Below, one piece after another: positions 62,109-64,000 of a stretch of DNA of 64,000 bases. Position numbers and translations under genes: made by a program. How positions within the stretch are numbered: the first letter of the stretch is position 1; each line of letters opens with the position of its first letter. The notes beneath the pieces are model-generated. The model searched no databases. It was given only the letters and a program-made list of their open reading frames with translations, and was not told the origin of the DNA. This DNA comes from Sphingobium sp. OAS761 (lineage in GTDB: Bacteria > Pseudomonadota > Alphaproteobacteria > Sphingomonadales > Sphingomonadaceae). The DNA lies in assembly GCF_024168485.1 (NCBI RefSeq), contig NZ_JALJVY010000003.1:62001-126000 (forward strand), in the 5' to 3' direction.

Positions 62109-63665
62109 GTGGCAACTCCCCAGCAAAAGCTCGCGGACGCGCTCGATACGCTCCGCACGCTTCAGGACCGCAACCTCGTCGCCATCCGCAGCGACGATCT
62201 CAGTCGGCCCCAGCGCGAGCTGCTCATGAAGCAGGGCTTCCTGCAGGAAGTCATGAAGGGCTGGTATATCCCTGCACGGCCTGATGCGGGCGCTGGCGAA
62301 AGCACGGCCTGGTATACCTCCTATTGGGGCTTCTGCGGCGCCTATCTGAACGAACGCTTCGGTGAAGACTGGTCCCTCTCCCCTGAGCTCTCGATCGCGC
62401 TGCAAACGGGAAATCGCACGGTTCCAAAGCAGCTCCTCGTGCGCACGCCGAAAGGCGGCAACAAGCCGACGGCACTGCCCTTGGGCACTTCCTTGTTCGA
62501 CGTCCGTGCGGCGATCCCGACACCGGAGGATGCCGCGGCACAGGACGGGTTGCGCCTCTTCTCGATTCCCGCTGCCCTCATTGCGAGTGCACCCGGTCTC
62601 TACGAAAACAATGCGATCGACGCCCGAGCAGCCTTGGCGACCGTGCGGGACGCGTCCGAATTGCTGGGACGATTGCTCCAAGGAGGCCACAGCGCGATCG
62701 CCGGCCGTCTGGCCGGCGCCTTCCGCAACATCGGGCGCGAACGCATTGCCGACGACATTTTGAAGGCGATGCGGTCGGCAGGCTATACCGTGCGCGAGCA
62801 GGATCCGTTCGCGACAAAGCTCGAGACTCTCCTGCCGGCGCGTGAGCGCTCTCCCTATGCGGGCCGGATCCGCCTGATGTGGCAGGAGATGCGCGGAGCA
62901 GTCCTTGAGCGATTCCCACCGCCGCCGGGCCGCCCCGCCGATATCGGCGCCTATCTCAAGCGCGTGCAGGACAGCTACGTCACCGACGCCTATCATTCGC
63001 TATCGATCGAGGGCTATCGCGTCAGCCCGGAACTGATCGAGCGCGTCCGCAGCGGCACGTGGAATCCGGAAGCCGACGAGCAGGATCGCGAATATAAGGA
63101 TGGACTGGCCGCACGCGGCTACTGGCTCGCCTATCAAGCTGTTCTCAAAAGCCTGAATCGCGTCCTGGCCGGCGAGAATCCTGGCCTCGTCGCCGACGAG
63201 GAGCACGGCGACTGGTATCGCGAGATGTTCACGCCGAGTGTTACCGCAGGATTGATCAGCGCGAGCGATCTCGCCGGATACCGCAACGGTCAGGTCTATC
63301 TGCGCGGCTCGATGCATGTACCGCTCAACTGCGATGCTGTCCGCGATGCGATGCCGGTGTTCTTCGAATTGCTAAGCGAGGAAACCGAGCCTGCGGTCCG
63401 CGTCGTCCTCGGCCACTTCATCTTCGTCTACATCCATCCCTATATGGACGGGAATGGAAGAACCGGCCGCTTCCTGATGAATGTCATGCTCGCGGCTGGC
63501 GGCTATCCGTGGACGGTCGTGCCCGTCGAGCAGCGCGCCGATTATATGGCTGCGCTTGAGGAGGCCAGCGGCCGGCAGGACATTCGCCCCTTCACGGAGT
63601 TCCTGGCGCAATTGCTGGACCGCGAACTGAAGGGGGAGCCAGTCGCCCGGCTTCCGAAAGCGTGA
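62109..63665 (+). CDS. winged-helix/AbiEi-like domain fused to Fic AMP-transferase
   Basis: About 518 residues. The C-terminal Fic domain has the catalytic motif HPYMDGNGRTGRF near residue 443. An inhibitory motif of S-x-x-x-E-G type (HSLSIEGYRV) lies near residue 297, placing it among self-inhibited Fic proteins. The N-terminal 60 residues (LSRPQRELLMKQGFLQEVMKG, quoted as LSRPQRELLMKQGFLQEVM, then GWYIPARP) resemble the AbiEi antitoxin winged helix. Fic enzymes attach AMP to target proteins. GTG 62109 is 8 nt from GAGGG; GTG 62100 is the alternative. A DNA-binding toxin that reads its own 24-bp array is likely. Confidence 0.83.
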   Translation: MATPQQKLADALDTLRTLQDRNLVAIRSDDLSRPQRELLMKQGFLQEVMKGWYIPARPDAGAGESTAWYTSYWGFCGAYLNERFGEDWSLSPELSIALQTGNRTVPKQLLVRTPKGGNKPTALPLGTSLFDVRAAIPTPEDAAAQDGLRLFSIPAALIASAPGLYENNAIDARAALATVRDASELLGRLLQGGHSAIAGRLAGAFRNIGRERIADDILKAMRSAGYTVREQDPFATKLETLLPARERSPYAGRIRLMWQEMRGAVLERFPPPPGRPADIGAYLKRVQDSYVTDAYHSLSIEGYRVSPELIERVRSGTWNPEADEQDREYKDGLAARGYWLAYQAVLKSLNRVLAGENPGLVADEEHGDWYREMFTPSVTAGLISASDLAGYRNGQVYLRGSMHVPLNCDAVRDAMPVFFELLSEETEPAVRVVLGHFIFVYIHPYMDGNGRTGRFLMNVMLAAGGYPWTVVPVEQRADYMAALEEASGRQDIRPFTEFLAQLLDRELKGEPVARLPKA

Positions 63666-64000
63666 TTGCCGAGGCCGGTCATAGCGCTTCGAAATATGCG
63701 CTCGCATTATACCAACGGTATATTCCGAGCATAAATTTCAATGCTTCGAGGCAGACCGGTTCGCACTGAGACGGCCACCGTTGCCGCATTTGGTGCAGAT
63801 CGGGCGTGACGGTGAATCATCGATCTCACTCAGACGCCGGCCTTGGATTATTGGCCTCCGTCAATTTCGTGTCGTGGCGGCAAGAATTTTCTCGCATCTG
63901 AGATGCGCGAAAACCTCAAAAACTCACGGCGTCTGGGACACGCTGTGGGGTAGACTCTTGGCACAAAAATGCTGAAATCCCATCCGACCCCCTCTCACTT
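63666..64000. other. non-coding tail with a 31-nt inverted repeat
   Basis: No gene is supported; a 64-codon open frame at 63781-63975 has no recognised family. At 63700-63730, 34 bp after the Fic stop, GCTCGCATTATACC and GGTATATTCCGAGC pair at 12 of 14 positions around AAC. It may act as a terminator without T run or as a protein site. Confidence 0.45.

Noticed and set aside
63781..63975. 64-codon open frame near the window end
   Set aside because: Basic composition, no family, no ribosome site.

Overview
The window reads as a chromosomal accessory stretch of an alphaproteobacterium, most likely a sphingomonad (Sphingobium/Sphingomonas/Novosphingobium type). This rests on high GC, gene style, Tat-type leaders on glycan-acting proteins, a second groESL pair and no rRNA. 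The genus is inference; no marker gene is present.

Region 1 (about 1-21.0 kb) is a carbohydrate/glycerate catabolic cluster. Two large Tat-exported GHL6-like 'alpha-amylase family' proteins flank a cyclase-family hydrolase, an SDR, tartronate-semialdehyde reductase, hydroxypyruvate isomerase, a MOFRL glycerate 2-kinase and a lactate/glycolate-type permease. Then come a TolB-like protein, an FCD/GntR regulator, a second glycerate kinase, an FG-GAP protein, a TIM-barrel isomerase, a GPH-type symporter, RpiB-like and ribokinase-like proteins and a second TolB-like protein. Together they suggest uptake and breakdown of a glycoside or sugar acid, feeding hydroxypyruvate/tartronate semialdehyde to glycerate to 2-phosphoglycerate. 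Palindromic candidate operators lie upstream of several units.

Region 2 (21.2-28.9 kb) is a second sugar cluster: tetR / DUF1080 (3-keto-glycoside hydrolase-like) / Gfo-Idh-MocA / TIM barrel on the minus strand, diverging from TIM barrel / Gfo-Idh-MocA / unknown / MFS on the plus strand. This is the composition expected for metabolism of oxidised (3-keto) sugars.

Region 3 (28.9-32.6 kb) is a decayed aromatic-catabolism remnant: a Rieske protein, a VOC gene cut by a defective IS3-family element, an FAH-family hydrolase, and an in-frame chimera of truncated cytochrome b561 and truncated SDR.

Region 4 (32.8-45.9 kb) holds a secreted and a membrane protein of unknown role, groESL with a very good sigma-32-type promoter, three transglutaminase-like proteins, an N-formylglutamate amidohydrolase-like protein, an M3 peptidase, a PA2169/DUF2383 protein, and an RsbQ-like hydrolase / PAS-histidine kinase / response regulator set.

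Region 5 (46.3-52.7 kb) is a third glycoside cluster: two more GHL6-like proteins, a Tat-exported GH1 beta-glucosidase and a Dabb protein.

Region 6 (52.9-64 kb) is a defence / RNA-repair island: a nuclease toxin broken by one amber codon with its putative immunity gene, an AbiEi/AbiEii pair, rtcR-[RNA array]-rtcBA, an HNH nuclease and a winged-helix-Fic fusion preceded by four repeats with an exact 24-bp period. Two 150-160-bp repeats sharing a 38-bp identical core bracket AbiE-Rtc-HNH.

The most striking discovery is between rtcR and rtcB: three tandem RNA units with a common double-stem frame enclosing circularly permuted tRNA modules. Unit 1 contains every position of a 76-nt tRNA-Arg(UCU) in permuted order. 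Unit 3 is a tRNA opened in the D loop, with UUCG and GCAA tetraloops capping the acceptor and anticodon stems. They resemble tRNA-mimicking bacterial Y RNAs (YrlA type) or ready-made broken tRNAs for the RtcB ligase. The rtcR gene has lost about 68 N-terminal codons exactly at the edge of unit 1.
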